NCBI RefSeq assembly: GCF_018866325.1 | Contig: NZ_CP076457.1 | Span: forward strand, 6,111,001 to 6,175,000 | DNA length: 64,000 nucleotides | Direction of reading: 5' to 3' | Source: Streptomyces sp. YPW6 | GTDB taxonomy: Bacteria > Actinomycetota > Actinomycetes > Streptomycetales > Streptomycetaceae | Part shown: in pieces, positions 1 through 7,652 of the stretch | How the letters are laid out: the number at the start of each line of letters is the position of its first letter | How positions within the stretch are numbered: the first letter of the stretch is position 1 | Notes under the pieces: generated by a model | What the model saw: only the letters and a program-made list of their open reading frames with translations | What the model was told of the DNA's origin: nothing | Databases searched by the model: none | Translations under genes and position numbers: made by a program

Positions 1-318
1 CTGATCGAGCTGGCCGGCGAGGTCGACGGGCTCGACACGCCGGGCTTCCGCAGCTGTGTGGAGGACGGCGACCACGACAGCTGGGTGAAGAAGTCCGATA
101 CGGCGTTCCGCGAGGGCGGCTTCCCGGGCACGCCGACGGTGCTGCTCAACGGGGAGTCCGTCTTCCCGAGCAAGGGCGACGAGCAGATCTCCCCGGAGAA
201 CCTGAAGAAGTGGGTCGCCGAGGCCAACAAGGGCAAGAAGCCCGGCACCGCCACCCCGGCCACACCGGAGGAGGGGGTGTCCGACCCGGCGGCCCCGCCC
301 TCGGAAACCGGCTCCTGA
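1..318 (+). CDS. DsbA/thioredoxin-fold protein, C-terminal part (5' end outside window)
   Basis: The frame is open from the first base, so only the last 105 residues are present. The segment FREGGFPGTPTVLLNG carries the cis-proline loop (Thr-Pro) typical of DsbA-like thioredoxin-fold oxidoreductases, followed by a helix ending near PENLKKWVAEANKG. The catalytic CxxC, if present, would lie upstream of the window. The protein ends in a Pro/Ala/Glu-rich tail of about 25 residues. In Streptomyces a DsbA-family protein is commonly found just before lgt, and that is the case here, with about 100 bp between them. Such proteins are usually membrane-anchored extracytoplasmic disulfide oxidoreductases. 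The exact substrate is unknown. Confidence 0.8.
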   Translation: MIELAGEVDGLDTPGFRSCVEDGDHDSWVKKSDTAFREGGFPGTPTVLLNGESVFPSKGDEQISPENLKKWVAEANKGKKPGTATPATPEEGVSDPAAPPSETGS

Positions 319-416
319 CCGGGCTCCCGGCCCGGCTCTGACGCGGTCCTCGTTACCCGGATGATGCGGGGTGGCTTGCCGCAGGCACCACCCGGCAGGG
401 TACCGTCGGTCTCGCC

Positions 417-1436
417 ATGAACCTTGCCTCCATTCCCAGCCCGTCGAGCGGCGTCCTCGAAATCGGACCCATTCCGCTGCGCGGCTACGCACTCGCGATC
501 ATTGTCGGCCTCTTCTTCGGCCTGTGGGTTCTGAACCGCCGTTGGGTCGCCCGGGGAGGGAAGCACGGAACGAGTTGGGACATCGCCGTCTGGGCCGTTC
601 CCTTCGGGCTGCTCGGCGGTCGGCTCTACCACGTGATCACCGACTACCAGCTGTACTTCGGTGAGAACCGCAACTGGGTCGACGCCTTCAAGGTGTGGGA
701 GGGCGGTCTCGGCATCTGGGGCGCGGTCGCCCTGGGGGCGCTGGGAGCCTGGATCGGTTGTCGGCGGCGTGGTATCGCGCTGCCCCCCTTCGCCGACGCG
801 ACGGCGCCCGCGCTCGCCCTGGCCCAGGCGTTCGGCCGCTGGGGCAACTGGTTCAACCAGGAGCTGTACGGCAAGCCGACCGACCTCCCCTGGGCCCTGG
901 AGATCAGCGACGGCCCGAACCGGGTCGCGGGTACCTACCACCCGACCTTCCTCTACGAATCGCTGTGGTGCGTCGGGGTCGCCCTGCTGGTCATGTGGGC
1001 CGATCGTCGTTTCAAGCTGGGCCACGGACGGGCTTTCGCGCTGTACGTCGCGGCCTACTGCGCCGGTCGCGGCTGGATCGAGTACATGCGGGTCGACGAG
1101 GCTCACCACGTCCTCGGCCTCCGGTTGAACGTGTGGACCGCGATCATCGTCTTCACGCTCGCCGTCGCCTACATCGTCATCTCCGCGAAGCTCCGCCCGG
1201 GCCGCGAGGAGATCGTCGAGCCGGACCAGGACGCCGCGGACGGCGGAGCTGCGAAGGGGGTTGCCGCGTCCACGGACAACTCCACGGACAGCTCCGCGGA
1301 TGACTCCCAGGACGATGCCACGGACTCCCCGGAGACCCGTGCCGACGCGGCGGGCTCCGACGGCGCGAAGGCCCAGGCGGATGAGGCGGGCTCCGAGGAC
1401 TCCGACGACAGAGGGTCGATTTCACGCCAGTCCTAG
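417..1436 (+). CDS. lgt: prolipoprotein diacylglyceryl transferase
   Basis: 339 residues. Lgt moves diacylglyceryl from phosphatidylglycerol to the lipobox cysteine of prolipoproteins in the cytoplasmic membrane. Visible hallmarks are GPIPLRGYALAI at the N-terminus, GGRLYHVITDY in the region of the essential His, the Lgt signature around GRWGNWFNQELYG, and HPTFLYESLW followed by RGWIEYMRVDE. At least six hydrophobic segments are seen. The last 90 or so residues form an acidic Asp/Ser/Ala-rich cytoplasmic tail (SSADDSQDDATDSPE), common in streptomycete Lgt and probably disordered. The ATG at 417 places the first membrane helix correctly. LivJ (55.7 kb) has a lipobox and is a likely client. Confidence 0.97.
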   Translation: MNLASIPSPSSGVLEIGPIPLRGYALAIIVGLFFGLWVLNRRWVARGGKHGTSWDIAVWAVPFGLLGGRLYHVITDYQLYFGENRNWVDAFKVWEGGLGIWGAVALGALGAWIGCRRRGIALPPFADATAPALALAQAFGRWGNWFNQELYGKPTDLPWALEISDGPNRVAGTYHPTFLYESLWCVGVALLVMWADRRFKLGHGRAFALYVAAYCAGRGWIEYMRVDEAHHVLGLRLNVWTAIIVFTLAVAYIVISAKLRPGREEIVEPDQDAADGGAAKGVAASTDNSTDSSADDSQDDATDSPETRADAAGSDGAKAQADEAGSEDSDDRGSISRQS

Positions 1437-1536
1437 TGGCCGCCGGTGCGGTTGTTCCCCCTGGTTCCCCTGGTGCGGAAGGGGGGCCGCGCCACCGCCC
1501 GTAGCGACTCGACCTGTCAGAACTTGATCAGGAGAA

Positions 1537-1572
1537 GAACCCCGGAAGCCCGGTCAGGGCCTCCGGGGTTCT
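1537..1572 (+). terminator. intrinsic terminator-like hairpin after lgt
   Basis: Arms 1537-1551 and 1557-1571 pair over about 15 bp with one mismatch around a 5-nt loop. There is no T-tract, which is usual in Streptomyces. It separates lgt from the LuxR/Sdp island. Confidence 0.7.
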
Positions 1573-1715
1573 CGCGTACCGGGCTGTCCGGATGACGCCG
1601 GGATCGGCCGCGGGGCCGCCCGCGACGCAGGCGGCTCGTTTAGCATCGATGGCTCGAAAGCGATTGAAGGCGTGAGTCTTCGGCCTCGCTGAACAGCAAG
1701 TGAACGGGGGTTCAA

Positions 1716-2072
1716 GTGCACGCGGTTCAGGAATTGCGGGACGGTCGGGTGGATTCCGCACCGCCCTTGCGTCAATGCGACTGCGGGATCCTTCAAGAGG
1801 ACGGAGGAATTCCGGAAATCGGCCTTCTCACATCGCGGGAGAGGCAGGTTCTCGTCGCCCTGGGGGCCGGTGCGTCCAACCGCACCCTGGCGCGACGTCT
1901 GGGAATCGCCGAACGTACCGTGAAGGGGCATATTTCCCACCTTCTGGAGAAACTGGGTCTGGTTTCACGCATGGAAGCGGTCGCCGTCGCCGTTCTTTAC
2001 CATCGTCAACTGTGTTCTGCTGGAAGTGCCACCCCTCCCGAAAGTGCCGTAGCGGAGAGCGTCGTTGCCTGA
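1716..2072 (+). CDS. orphan LuxR-type HTH regulator upstream of the Sdp-like genes
   Basis: 118 residues, essentially only a LuxR/GerE DNA-binding domain. LLTSRERQVLVALGAGASN begins the four-helix HTH, then RTLARRLGIAERTVKGHISH with the recognition helix, then LLEKLGLVSRMEAVAVAVLY. There is no receiver or ligand domain; the first 30 residues are unremarkable. A GTG at 1716 is preceded by an ACGGGGG ribosome site. It lies 67 bp before the sdpC-like gene on the same strand, so it probably controls that island, taking the place of SdpR of Bacillus (an ArsR-type repressor, a different family). Codons such as GAA, ATT and TCT are more frequent than in flanking genes, suggesting transfer with the island. 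Confidence 0.85.
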   Translation: MHAVQELRDGRVDSAPPLRQCDCGILQEDGGIPEIGLLTSRERQVLVALGAGASNRTLARRLGIAERTVKGHISHLLEKLGLVSRMEAVAVAVLYHRQLCSAGSATPPESAVAESVVA

Positions 2073-2139
2073 GACCGTCTTCAGGTCGGCAATCGGCACC
2101 CCGTAATGGGCATCGGTCTGCACGGAGGGAAAATCACGC

Positions 2140-2745
2140 GTGAAGATTTCCAGTAAGAGAGTGGTCATGGGCACGGTGGCGGCTGTCGCGCTCGCCGGTC
2201 TGGGACCCGTGTCGGCGTCGGCCGCGACCGGGAACACGCCGGCCGTATCCGCCGCGACCCCGGTGAATGGCGAAACCCTTTACGAAGGTCTGTTCTTCGG
2301 CCAGGGGCCGGTGGCGAAGGCGCACCCCGACCTCACGCTCGCCCGCGGCAAGACGTCGTCGGCCGAGTCGGCGGAGGTGGCCGACACGGTGGTCGACGTC
2401 ATCAAGGCCAAGGACAGCACCTTCTTCGACCGGTTCGGCTCGGAGATGCAGAGCGGCAACGAGGTGCGAGTCAACCGCATCCTCACCGAGGCGAGCCAGA
2501 ACACCGTCGGTGCGATGCGGTCCGAGTACGGCGCCCCCGCCAAGGCGGAGGACAACCTCGGTGCCCAGTGCGTCGTCCTCGTCGTCGTCCTCGGCGTGGG
2601 CAACGTCGTGTACTTCGTCAACGCCTACGAGTCCGCGAACGTCGCCTACCAGGTCAACTGGGTCGACAGCGTCAGCCCGAAGGCCGGCGACACCATCAGC
2701 CGCGAGCGCTGGGTGCACCAGGCGGCCGGTGAGCTCAAGGTCTGA
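2140..2745 (+). CDS. sdpC: SdpC-family secreted antimicrobial peptide precursor
   Basis: 201 residues with a Sec signal peptide (KR then VVMGTVAAVALAGLGPVSASA, cleavage near residue 28). The family motif LYEGLFFGQGPVAK at residues 48-60 corresponds to YFRGLLFGQGEVGK of Bacillus SdpC. A hydrophobic C-terminal block begins at Cys144 (CVVLVVVLGVGNVVYFVNAY) where the mature SDP toxin begins in Bacillus. That toxin has two cysteines seven residues apart; here the second position is Val, so the peptide cannot form the intramolecular disulfide. SDP kills by collapsing the proton-motive force in sensitive cells. GTG start at 2140 with a GGAGGG site 11 bp upstream. Followed by sdpA- and sdpB-like genes. 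The toxin role is inferred from family and context. Confidence 0.85.
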   Translation: MKISSKRVVMGTVAAVALAGLGPVSASAATGNTPAVSAATPVNGETLYEGLFFGQGPVAKAHPDLTLARGKTSSAESAEVADTVVDVIKAKDSTFFDRFGSEMQSGNEVRVNRILTEASQNTVGAMRSEYGAPAKAEDNLGAQCVVLVVVLGVGNVVYFVNAYESANVAYQVNWVDSVSPKAGDTISRERWVHQAAGELKV

Positions 2746-2880
2746 CGGCACGGGGTGGCCCGCCCGTAGTGCGCCGGGCCACGCGCTCCATCGAGATGAG
2801 GCCGGGGCCGGCCTGCCTCCGTGCGCGAGGGAGGGGCCGGCCCCGGTCCGCGGATCACCAGGCGAGGAAGGGAACGAACC

Positions 2881-3495
2881 GTGCCGGAGGAAGTTCGCCG
2901 GGTCGCAGCGGGCAAGGGGGAGCCACCCGGCAACCAGGAGCCCCCCGCCAACCCGGGGATGGGCAAGCTGCTGATCGCCGTCATCGCCTTCTGGACGCTG
3001 GTCGGCGGCTATGTGCTGCACACCCAGTTGCCCAGCAATGCCGTCCAGCTACCCGGTCAGGCCGGAATGGAGCGGACCGTCCGGGTGGTGACGCCCCAGG
3101 GCTGGGCCTTCTTCACCAAGTCTCCTCGCGACGCCAAGATCGAGGTCTGGACCCGGGATTCCGGCGGGAAATGGAACGACGCCCTGCTCGCACCGCATTC
3201 CGAAGCGCGGAACGCTTTCGGTTTCAACCGCACGTCGCGGGCCCAGGGCGTCGAACTCGGCCAGCTCCAGGCACGGGTCAGCCCCAGTGCCTGGAAAACC
3301 TGTGACGACGGGGATCTGGCACGCTGCCTGTCCGCTTTCGGGGATCCGATCGCCGCGAAGGCTCCGGTGCCCCGGCCGCTTCTGTGCGGAGCCGTCGGTG
3401 TCACCCAGCAGGAAGTCCTGCCATGGGCGTGGTCGGATTCCGAGGGAGATATGAAAATGCCCGGGAAGGTAGCGGTCCTGGAGGTCGCATGCTGA
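2881..3495 (+). CDS. sdpA: SdpA-family toxin maturation/export protein
   Basis: 204 residues. A polar, Pro-rich N-terminus is followed by one membrane helix (KLLIAVIAFWTLVGGYVLHT, about residues 29-48) and an external or soluble domain with VTPQGWAFFTKSPRDAKIEV, the characteristic SdpA segment. In Bacillus SdpA acts with SdpB after signal-peptidase cleavage of pro-SdpC to yield active SDP toxin. I chose the GTG at 2881, which follows a GAGGAAGGGAACG ribosome site; an upstream in-frame start at 2821 has no such site. The stop codon overlaps the sdpB-like ATG by 7 nt, so translation is probably coupled. Cysteines occur in WKTCDDGDLARCLS and near the end. Confidence 0.85.
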   Translation: MPEEVRRVAAGKGEPPGNQEPPANPGMGKLLIAVIAFWTLVGGYVLHTQLPSNAVQLPGQAGMERTVRVVTPQGWAFFTKSPRDAKIEVWTRDSGGKWNDALLAPHSEARNAFGFNRTSRAQGVELGQLQARVSPSAWKTCDDGDLARCLSAFGDPIAAKAPVPRPLLCGAVGVTQQEVLPWAWSDSEGDMKMPGKVAVLEVAC

Positions 3496-4574
3496 CCGCA
3501 AGATGGGACGCTTTCGCCTCTCGCATCGCTTCCCTGTCGCCGTGGACCAACGTCTACGGATTGGCCAGGACGCTCATCGCTCTCGGTACACTGTCCACTC
3601 TGCTGGCCACCGGCACCGATTCTCTTTTCCTGCCGGCCCAGGGAGTCCCCGACTTTCCCAAGTGCGACGGCCCCTCCGCCATCGGTATCTACTGTGCGAT
3701 GCCTGGTGAGAATGTGGGGTTCGCACGACTGGTTTCCATTCTCGTCCTCCTTGTCGTGGTCTCCGGATGGCGGCCCCGCTACACCGCGATTCCGCACTGG
3801 TGGATCACCTTCAGCTTCCAGGCCAACGTCACCGCCCCCGACGGCGGTGACCAGATCGCGGCGGTCGTGGCCCTGCTGATGATCCCGATCGCTCTCGGGG
3901 ACTCCCGCACCTGGCACTGGGGCGCGGGGCCCGACCGGGTCGCACGCGAAGGAGGCTCCCGCGGCTGGTCGCTCTTCGCCTGGTCCGCGTCGGTCGTGAT
4001 CCGGATCCAGGTGGCCGGGCTCTACTTCCAGTCGTCGGTGGCCAAACTCAGCCATACGGAGTGGGCCGACGGAACCTCGCTCTTCTACTGGCTCCGCGAC
4101 CCCTACTTCGGGGCGCCGGGCTGGATCTCCCCGCTGACGGACGCGATCACCCGCACCAGTTTCGGTGTCATCGCCCTGACCTGGGGACCTCTCGTCATCG
4201 AGTTCGCGATGGTGCTCGGGCTCTTCGCCAAACGATCGGTCCGTCCGTACCTCTTGGCCGCCGGGGTGTCCCTGCACTTCGCCATCGGCCTGCTGATGGG
4301 CCTCGGCAGCTTCGCCCTCGCCATGTTCGGTTGCCTGGTGCTGCTGCTGCGCCCCCTCGACGAACCCTTCGGCTGGGTCGACCGGCTGATCGGGCGGTGG
4401 CGCTCCACAGCCCTCGGCCGGCGGCTCGCCCGCGGTCCCGGGGGTGTCCGCACCCGTACGCGGCCCGCGGGGGCCCGCCCGGTGGCCGAAGCGCCGGAGA
4501 AGGACCCCGAGCCCGTGGCGCGGAGCAGCTCCCGGTCCGCCGCGCAGCCGACGACCGACTTCGCGAAGGGCTGA
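3489..4574 (+). CDS. sdpB: SdpB-family multipass toxin maturation protein (HTTM-like)
   Basis: 361 residues with six or more hydrophobic segments. The N-terminal pattern PWTNVYGLARTLIALGTL, then PDFPKCDGPSAIGIYCAM and PHWWITFSFQANVTAPDGGD, is that of SdpB proteins, a family related to HTTM (vitamin K carboxylase-like) membrane proteins. In Bacillus SdpB is needed with SdpA to produce mature SDP. The cytoplasmic C-terminus is Arg/Pro/Ala-rich and low complexity. The open frame extends upstream to 3384 inside sdpA, but the ATG at 3489 has a GGAGG at 3479-3483 and gives the conserved N-terminus. Third-codon GC is visibly lower in the first 120 codons than in flanking housekeeping genes. Confidence 0.85.
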   Translation: MLTARWDAFASRIASLSPWTNVYGLARTLIALGTLSTLLATGTDSLFLPAQGVPDFPKCDGPSAIGIYCAMPGENVGFARLVSILVLLVVVSGWRPRYTAIPHWWITFSFQANVTAPDGGDQIAAVVALLMIPIALGDSRTWHWGAGPDRVAREGGSRGWSLFAWSASVVIRIQVAGLYFQSSVAKLSHTEWADGTSLFYWLRDPYFGAPGWISPLTDAITRTSFGVIALTWGPLVIEFAMVLGLFAKRSVRPYLLAAGVSLHFAIGLLMGLGSFALAMFGCLVLLLRPLDEPFGWVDRLIGRWRSTALGRRLARGPGGVRTRTRPAGARPVAEAPEKDPEPVARSSSRSAAQPTTDFAKG

Positions 4575-4640
4575 TCCGATGGCGGGCGTACGCGTCGCGA
4601 GGGCCGCCGACCCCGCTCCCGGCACTGGGAGTCCGGCTCG

Positions 4641-5438
4641 GTGACCTGGGTCCTCATGGCGTCGACCGTGCTCGCCCTCGCGGTGGGTGTCGGGGTGGTC
4701 CTGTGGCAGCTGACCGGCAAGGAACGGTTCTACGTCCTGCTGTTCTGCTGCGCGTCGGGCTCCAGCCCTCTGGTGAACCTGCTGGTGAAGGCGCCGGTCG
4801 CCGAGGCGGTTGCGGCAGCCGGTTCGACCCGGGCCGAGGTCACGGCTGCCTCACCGCTCTGGTTCCTGGTCTTCGCCCTGCTCCTGCCGCCCGTCTCCGA
4901 AGAAGCGGTCAAGGCCCTGCCCGCGTTCCTGCCGCGGGTCAGGGCCCGTCTCGCCCGGTCCTGGCTCCGGACGGGACTGGCGCTCGGCTGCGGGTTCGGA
5001 GTGGGGGAGGCCGGGTTCGTGGGCTGGACGATGGTCAGGGCGGACGGGCCCGGCCCGGCCGTGGTGGACCTGCACAGCTTCGCCACGGAACGGGTCTTCG
5101 CGTCACTCGGGCACGGTGCGATGACCGCCGTGGTGCTGTGGGGCTTCGCGGGCCGTCGGTGCCGTTGGCCGCTGGGGCTGCTCGCGGCCGTCGCCCTGCA
5201 CACCGTGCTGAACCTCGCGGCCTTCCTCGACCAGGTGACCCCCCTCCCCCCGCCAGTCGTGGGCCTCTCCTTCCCGGCCGGCCTCGTGCTCCTGGGGGGC
5301 GTCTTCGCGCTGCTCCGGAGAGCGGCGAACCGGGAGTCCGCCGCCGGTCCCCGGGAACAGCCGCCCGCGGACGCGGACCGTGAGATCCCACCGGACCGTC
5401 CGCCGTCCGAGCGGGGGCGGCTCGACGGCAGACCGTAG
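4641..5438 (+). CDS. PrsW/CPBP-like intramembrane protease, last gene of the Sdp-like island
   Basis: 265 residues with about seven hydrophobic segments. Four spaced motifs match PrsW/CPBP-type glutamate intramembrane proteases: SEEAVKALP (EExxK), FGVGEAGF, LGHGAMTAVVLWG (membrane-embedded His) and ALHTVLNLAAF (HxxxN). It starts at GTG 4641, 66 bp after sdpB; no in-frame alternative lies upstream. In Bacillus the gene set is completed by SdpI (immunity) and SdpR, and I see no SdpI-like protein here, so this enzyme could provide immunity or process the precursor. That is inference from position; other CPBP proteins act in bacteriocin self-protection. The C-terminal 40 residues are charged and Pro-rich. 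Confidence 0.6.
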   Translation: MTWVLMASTVLALAVGVGVVLWQLTGKERFYVLLFCCASGSSPLVNLLVKAPVAEAVAAAGSTRAEVTAASPLWFLVFALLLPPVSEEAVKALPAFLPRVRARLARSWLRTGLALGCGFGVGEAGFVGWTMVRADGPGPAVVDLHSFATERVFASLGHGAMTAVVLWGFAGRRCRWPLGLLAAVALHTVLNLAAFLDQVTPLPPPVVGLSFPAGLVLLGGVFALLRRAANRESAAGPREQPPADADREIPPDRPPSERGRLDGRP

Positions 5439-5490
5439 GGGTCGCTGTCGCCCTGCCGTCTGCCATCCGCCGTCTGCCGTCTGCCGTCTG
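5424..5490. repeat. tandem CTGCCGT-type repeat with inverted copy
   Basis: Heptamer-like units of CTGCCGT/CTGCCAT recur between 5452 and 5490. An inverted copy (ACGGCAGAC, ending at 5433) overlaps the end of the preceding gene, so several alternative hairpins of 9-10 bp can form. It may act as the terminator of the Sdp-like island. Confidence 0.5.
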
Positions 5491-5706
5491 CGGCCCGGGA
5501 CCCGGCGTCCGGGGTCCGGCGCGCTCGCGCTCCCTACCCGTCCGGTTGCCTCACGGACCCGCGAAGCACCCCAGGGGCCGCCGGGGTCCGGCGCGCCGCC
5601 ACCGTCGCCGTCGTGTCCCCGAACGGCCCGTCCGGCAGTGGTTCCCGGGAAGGGGCCGGTGAGGCCGACGTCCTCGGCCCGGCGAGGGCCCCTGACCCGG
5701 TGCCGG

Positions 5707-6591
5707 TCACGCCGCCTCGATCTCGCCGCGGTAGGGCATGGACGTGGACGCGCCCCGTTTCTGGATGCAGAGCGCGGCCGCCGAGGACGCGAACGCCAGC
5801 GCCTCGGCCACCGGACGCCGCTCGCCGAGCGCCACGGCCAGCGCCCCGACGAACGTGTCCCCGGCCCCGGTCGTGTCGACGGCGGTCACCGAGGGCGCCT
5901 CGAAGAGCACCGGTTCCCCGCCCCGGGCCGCGTACAGGCTTCCCCTCGCGCCGAGCGTGATGATCACCTCGGGCACCCGGCGCAGCAGGATCTGCGCGGC
6001 GGCGTGCGGTTCGGCCTGCCCGGACAGCTCGGCCGCCTCGTGCTCGTTGGGGACCAGCAGGTCGATGTGGTCGAGGAGCTCGTCGGGCAGCGGCTGTACG
6101 GGGGAGGGGGTGAGGATGGTCCGCACGCCCTGGGAGCGGGCGGCGCGGGCGCCCTCCACCACGGCGGACAGCGGGAGTTCGAGCTGCATCAGCAGCAGCT
6201 CGGACGCGGCGATCGCCGCGATCTCCCCGGGGCCGAGCGCGGTGACGACGCCGTTGGCGCCGGGGACCACCACGATCGCGTTGGACCCGGCGTCGTCCAC
6301 CACGACGTGCGCGGTGCCGCTGGGGCCTTCGGCGGTGTGCAGGAGGTCGGTGTCGACGCCCGCGTGCTCCAGCCCGTCGCGCAGCTGTGCGCCGTACGCG
6401 TCGTTCCCGACCGCGCCGATCATCATCACCTCCCCGCCCGCGCGGGCGGCGGCGACGGCCTGGTTGGCGCCCTTGCCCCCGGGGATCGTCCGGAACTCCC
6501 GTCCGGTGACGGTCTCGCCGCGCCGCGGGGCGCGGGCGGTGTAGGCGACGAGGTCCATGTTGGTGCTGCCGAGCACCGCGATGCGGGTCAT
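5707..6591 (-). CDS. rbsK: ribokinase (PfkB family)
   Basis: 294 residues. Phosphorylates D-ribose at O5 using ATP, feeding the pentose phosphate pathway. N-terminal VLGSTNMDLV and the PfkB signature 1 (IPGGKGANQAVAAARAG) are present, as is signature 2, DTTGAGDTFVGALAVALG, whose Asp in GAGD is the catalytic base. The anion-hole Gly-Ala-Gly is intact and the length is normal. The ATG at 6591 is the first sensible start, and an AGGAGG-like site lies just upstream. It stands alone with no rbsABC genes beside it, so in vivo it could also serve nucleoside ribose salvage. Confidence 0.95.
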   Translation of the reverse strand: MTRIAVLGSTNMDLVAYTARAPRRGETVTGREFRTIPGGKGANQAVAAARAGGEVMMIGAVGNDAYGAQLRDGLEHAGVDTDLLHTAEGPSGTAHVVVDDAGSNAIVVVPGANGVVTALGPGEIAAIAASELLLMQLELPLSAVVEGARAARSQGVRTILTPSPVQPLPDELLDHIDLLVPNEHEAAELSGQAEPHAAAQILLRRVPEVIITLGARGSLYAARGGEPVLFEAPSVTAVDTTGAGDTFVGALAVALGERRPVAEALAFASSAAALCIQKRGASTSMPYRGEIEAA

Positions 6592-6920
6592 GGGCGCAGA
6601 GCCTCCTGGTGGGTCGGTGCGGAGTGGGCGTCGGATCCGATCCGGTCGAAGCGGGGTGCGGGGGCGGCGGGCGTTCGTCCGGGCCGGGCCCGACCGGGTC
6701 CGTTCCCGGGGCCTGTCCGTATCTGTGCCACGCGGAGGACGCCCGGCGTCGGGACAGCGGCGTGATGGAGCCGTTCGGGTGGCCCCTAAGGAAGCTGAGG
6801 CTGGCCTTTCCTCGCAGGTCAGAGCGGTGGTAAGCCAGCCCTGCCTTGCTGGCGGCGATCGCCCGGACGGCGTACCTTGGACTTTGTCGAAATTTGTACT
6901 CAGCAGGGGAGAAGTGAGTC
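6592..6920. other. divergent promoter region between rbsK and the VIT1-type transporter
   Basis: A 329-bp gap with no credible gene. It contains an inverted repeat, GCCAGC...GCTGGC (about 6835-6854), and a less GC-rich stretch (TTGGACTTTGTCGAAATTTG) about 30 bp before the transporter start that is likely its promoter. A loose AGGAA...TTTCCT symmetry lies near 6788-6811. I could not match it to a known metal-regulator box. Confidence 0.4.
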
Positions 6921-7652
6921 GTGGCCATCATCGAGACCGATGCCGTTCTGCACGAGGCGCACCGGGACAACCACACCCACCGGGACGTCAACGGTGGCTG
7001 GCTGCGTCCCGCCGTCTTCGGCGCCATGGACGGCCTGGTCTCCAACCTCGCCCTGATGACCGGCGTCGCCGGGGGTGCGGTCTCCCAGCAGACCATTGTG
7101 ATCACCGGGCTCGCGGGCCTGGCCGCCGGGGCGTTCTCCATGGCGGCCGGCGAATACACCTCCGTCGCCTCGCAGCGCGACCTGGTCCAGGCCGAGCTGG
7201 ACGTCGAGCGCCGCGAACTCCGCAAGCACCCCAAGGACGAGATGGCCGAACTGGCCGCGCTCTACGAGTCCCGGGGGGTGGACGCGCCGCTGGCCCGCGA
7301 GGTGGCCCGGCAGCTGTCCCGCGATCCCGAGCAGGCGCTGGAGATACACGCCCGCGAGGAGCTGGGCATCGACCCCGGCGACCTGCCCTCGCCGCTGGTC
7401 GCCGCCGTCTCGTCGTTCGGCGCGTTCGCACTGGGCGCCCTGCTGCCCGTCCTGCCCTATCTCCTCGGCGCGAGCGCCCTGTGGCCCGCCGTGCTCCTCG
7501 CGCTTCTCGGCCTCTTCGCCTGCGGCGCGGTCGTGGCCCGGGTGACGGCCCGCAGCTGGTGGTTCAGCGGGCTGCGGCAGCTCGCCCTCGGCGGCACGGC
7601 GGCCGCGATGACGTACGGACTCGGCACCCTGTTCGGCGTCGCCGTCGGGTGA
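6921..7652 (+). CDS. VIT1/CCC1 family iron/manganese transporter
   Basis: 243 residues. The first hydrophobic block has LRPAVFGAMDGLVSNLALMTG, the family's signature, followed by AAGAFSMAAGEYTSVASQRDL. A cytoplasmic acidic helical domain of about 80 residues (ERRELRKHPKDEMAEL through IHAREELGIDPGDLPSP) corresponds to the metal-binding domain, and three C-terminal membrane helices follow. Plant and fungal relatives move Fe2+ or Mn2+ out of the cytosol by proton antiport; bacterial members probably export these metals. The start is a GTG at 6921 with GGGGAG about 9 bp upstream. It is monocistronic, facing away from rbsK. Confidence 0.9.
   Translation: MAIIETDAVLHEAHRDNHTHRDVNGGWLRPAVFGAMDGLVSNLALMTGVAGGAVSQQTIVITGLAGLAAGAFSMAAGEYTSVASQRDLVQAELDVERRELRKHPKDEMAELAALYESRGVDAPLAREVARQLSRDPEQALEIHAREELGIDPGDLPSPLVAAVSSFGAFALGALLPVLPYLLGASALWPAVLLALLGLFACGAVVARVTARSWWFSGLRQLALGGTAAAMTYGLGTLFGVAVG

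Noticed and set aside
6780..6815. IdeR/DmdR iron box before the VIT1-type gene
   Set aside because: Only a loose AGGAA...TTTCCT symmetry is present; it does not fit the TTAGGTTAG-type iron box.
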